Under the pieces are notes generated by a model, which was not told the origin of the DNA, did no database searches, and saw nothing but the letters and a program-made list of their open reading frames with translations. A stretch of 5,693 nt of DNA, from assembly GCA_002862965.1 (NCBI GenBank), contig PKCW01000051.1, positions 1-5,693 of the forward strand, in the 5' to 3' direction. The stretch's first letter is position 1. Each line of letters starts with the position of its first letter. The position numbers were made by a program, and so were the translations under genes. Positions 4,534-5,693 of this stretch are shown one piece after another. Source of the DNA: Pseudomonadota bacterium. Lineage in GTDB: Bacteria; Pseudomonadota; Gammaproteobacteria; UBA5335.

Positions 4534-5693
4534 CTAGAGCCGCGCCAGGCGTTCGCGCTGCGCGTCGAGTTCGCTCAGCTCGCGGCGGAGCTGCTCGGCG
4601 CGGGCACGCTCCTTCTCGACCACGGCGGCCGGTGCGCGCTCGACGAAGGCCGGATTCTCGAGGCGCCCGGCCAGTCCGGCCAGCTCCTTTTCCGTGCGCT
4701 CCACCTGTTTGGCGAGGCGCTGGCGTTCCGCCGCGACGTCGATCAGTCCGGCGAGCGGAACCGCGATCTTGAGCTCGCCCAGGATCGCCAGGGCGGCCTC
4801 CGGCAGGGGCTCGCCCGGCGACAGCAGCGCCACGCTTTCCAGCCGCGCCAGCTTGTCGAGGTAGGGGCGATAGGATTCCAGGCGGCGGCGGTCGTCGGGC
4901 GAAGCGTCCTGCAGGCAGACCGGCAACGGCCGGCCCGGCGCGATGTCCATCTCGCCGCGGATGCGGCGGATGCCGAGGATGAAATCCATCACCCACGCCA
5001 TGTCCGCTTCGGCGGCTGCATCGATGCGGCCCGCATCCGGCGCGGGGTAGGGGGCCGTCATGATCGTCGCGCCGGAGCGGCCGGCCAGCGGCGCGACGCT
5101 CTGCCACAGCGCTTCGGTGATGAAGGGCATGAAGGGGTGCAGCAGCCGCAGCGCGGTTTCCAGCACCCGCACCAGGGTGCGGCGGGTGCCGCGCAGCACG
5201 GCCGCATCGGCGCCGGCATCCTGCAACGTGGTCTTGGCCAGCTCCAGATACCAGTCGCAGTACTCGCCCCAGACGAACTCATAGACGGCGCTGGCCGCCA
5301 GATCGAAGCGGTAGCCGTCGAGCTGCTCGCGCACGGCGGCCTCGGTGCGCTGCAGCCGCGAGATGATCCAGCGCTCGGCCAAGCCCAGCGTGACGGGCGC
5401 ATCATCGAGGCCGGTGTCCTGCCCCTCGCAATTCATCAGCACGAAGCGGGCGGCGTTCCAGAGCTTGTTGCAGAAGTTGCGGTAGCCCTCGATGCGGCCC
5501 AGGTCGAACTTGATGTCGCGGCCGGTGGAGGCGAGCGAGCAGAAGGTGTAGCGCAGCGCGTCGGTGCCGAAGGCGGGGATGCCGTCGGGGAACTGCCTGC
5601 GCGTGGCCTTCTCGATCTTCTGGGCCATCTGCGGCTGCATCAGGCCGCTGGTGCGCTTGGCGACGAGTTCGGGCAGGGTGATGCCGTCGATCA
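4534..5693 (-). CDS. valS: Valyl-tRNA synthetase, C-terminal part (5' end outside window)
   Basis: This class I aminoacyl-tRNA synthetase (EC 6.1.1.9) charges tRNA-Val in the cytoplasm. The window holds the last 385 codons of about 920-950, stopping with TAG at 4536-4534; the frame stays open through the right edge. The first visible residues, IDGITLPELVAKRTSGLMQPQ, correspond to the stretch just after the KMSKS loop, so KMSKS, HIGH and the editing domain are off the edge. GTDALRYTFCSLASTGRDIKFD (42-63 of the fragment) closes the catalytic core, and GYRNFCNKLWNAARFVLMN (69-87) opens the helical anticodon-binding domain, which includes CDWYLELAKTTL. The last 70 residues (about 316-385, from LIDVAAERQRLAKQVERTEKELAGL) form the charged ValRS-specific C-terminal coiled-coil arm that contacts the tRNA. 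It reads toward eat on the same strand with 268 bases between. No obvious T-tailed terminator follows, so some read-through into eat is possible. Confidence 0.98.
   Translation of the reverse strand, partial: IDGITLPELVAKRTSGLMQPQMAQKIEKATRRQFPDGIPAFGTDALRYTFCSLASTGRDIKFDLGRIEGYRNFCNKLWNAARFVLMNCEGQDTGLDDAPVTLGLAERWIISRLQRTEAAVREQLDGYRFDLAASAVYEFVWGEYCDWYLELAKTTLQDAGADAAVLRGTRRTLVRVLETALRLLHPFMPFITEALWQSVAPLAGRSGATIMTAPYPAPDAGRIDAAAEADMAWVMDFILGIRRIRGEMDIAPGRPLPVCLQDASPDDRRRLESYRPYLDKLARLESVALLSPGEPLPEAALAILGELKIAVPLAGLIDVAAERQRLAKQVERTEKELAGLAGRLENPAFVERAPAAVVEKERARAEQLRRELSELDAQRERLARL

Noticed and set aside
4262..5107. A 281-codon minus-strand open frame overlapping valS in another frame
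   Set aside because: It is Arg/Gly/Pro-rich with no family resemblance, while valS in the alternative frame is unmistakable over the same bases.

Overview
The window looks like an ordinary chromosomal segment of a high-GC gammaproteobacterium. The reasons are the strong G/C bias at third codon positions, a Pseudomonas-like clade of EutB/EutC/ethanolamine permease, a ValRS C-terminal region close to proteobacterial ValRS, and two small proteins (a DUF2970-type membrane protein and a 'pili tip component'-type protein) that I know mainly from Pseudomonas-like and related proteobacteria. I cannot assign a genus. No mobile element, CRISPR array, tRNA or rRNA gene is visible.

Left arm (bases 1-538, + strand): the 3' end of a small single-pass membrane protein (DUF2970-like), then a 112-residue protein of unknown function with a GTG start and a good Shine-Dalgarno sequence. 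Its beta-alpha-alpha pattern resembles a ribbon-helix-helix fold. A convergent gap of about 160 bases (539-699) separates them from the next operon and holds only a GC-rich imperfect inverted repeat.

Middle (700-4265, - strand): a complete three-gene ethanolamine catabolic operon in the order eat - eutB - eutC. Eat is an APC-superfamily ethanolamine permease. EutB and EutC are the large and small subunits of adenosylcobalamin-dependent ethanolamine ammonia-lyase, which converts ethanolamine to acetaldehyde and ammonia. Eat and eutB are 24 bases apart, and eutB and eutC overlap by 4 bases (ATGA). No microcompartment shell gene, reactivase (EutA), aldehyde dehydrogenase or regulator lies in the window, so this is the minimal soluble pathway used for nitrogen or carbon by pseudomonads and relatives.

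Control region (4266-4533): the 268 bases between valS and eat hold the most informative non-coding signals. A near-consensus sigma-54 (-24/-12) promoter points into eat, 51 bases upstream of the start codon. A perfect 9-3-9 palindrome centred about 115 bases upstream of the predicted transcription start fits an enhancer for a sigma-54 activator. A perfect tandem 12-base duplication and a pair of 8-base direct repeats lie nearby. In Pseudomonas aeruginosa, ethanolamine catabolism is known to depend on RpoN and the enhancer-binding protein EatR, so the layout agrees with known biology; the individual sites here are my inference.

Right arm (4534-5693, - strand): the C-terminal 385 codons of valS (valyl-tRNA synthetase), cut by the window edge just after where the KMSKS loop would lie. 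I found no clearly undescribed system. The best leads are the regulatory architecture ahead of eat and the ribbon-helix-helix-like small protein.
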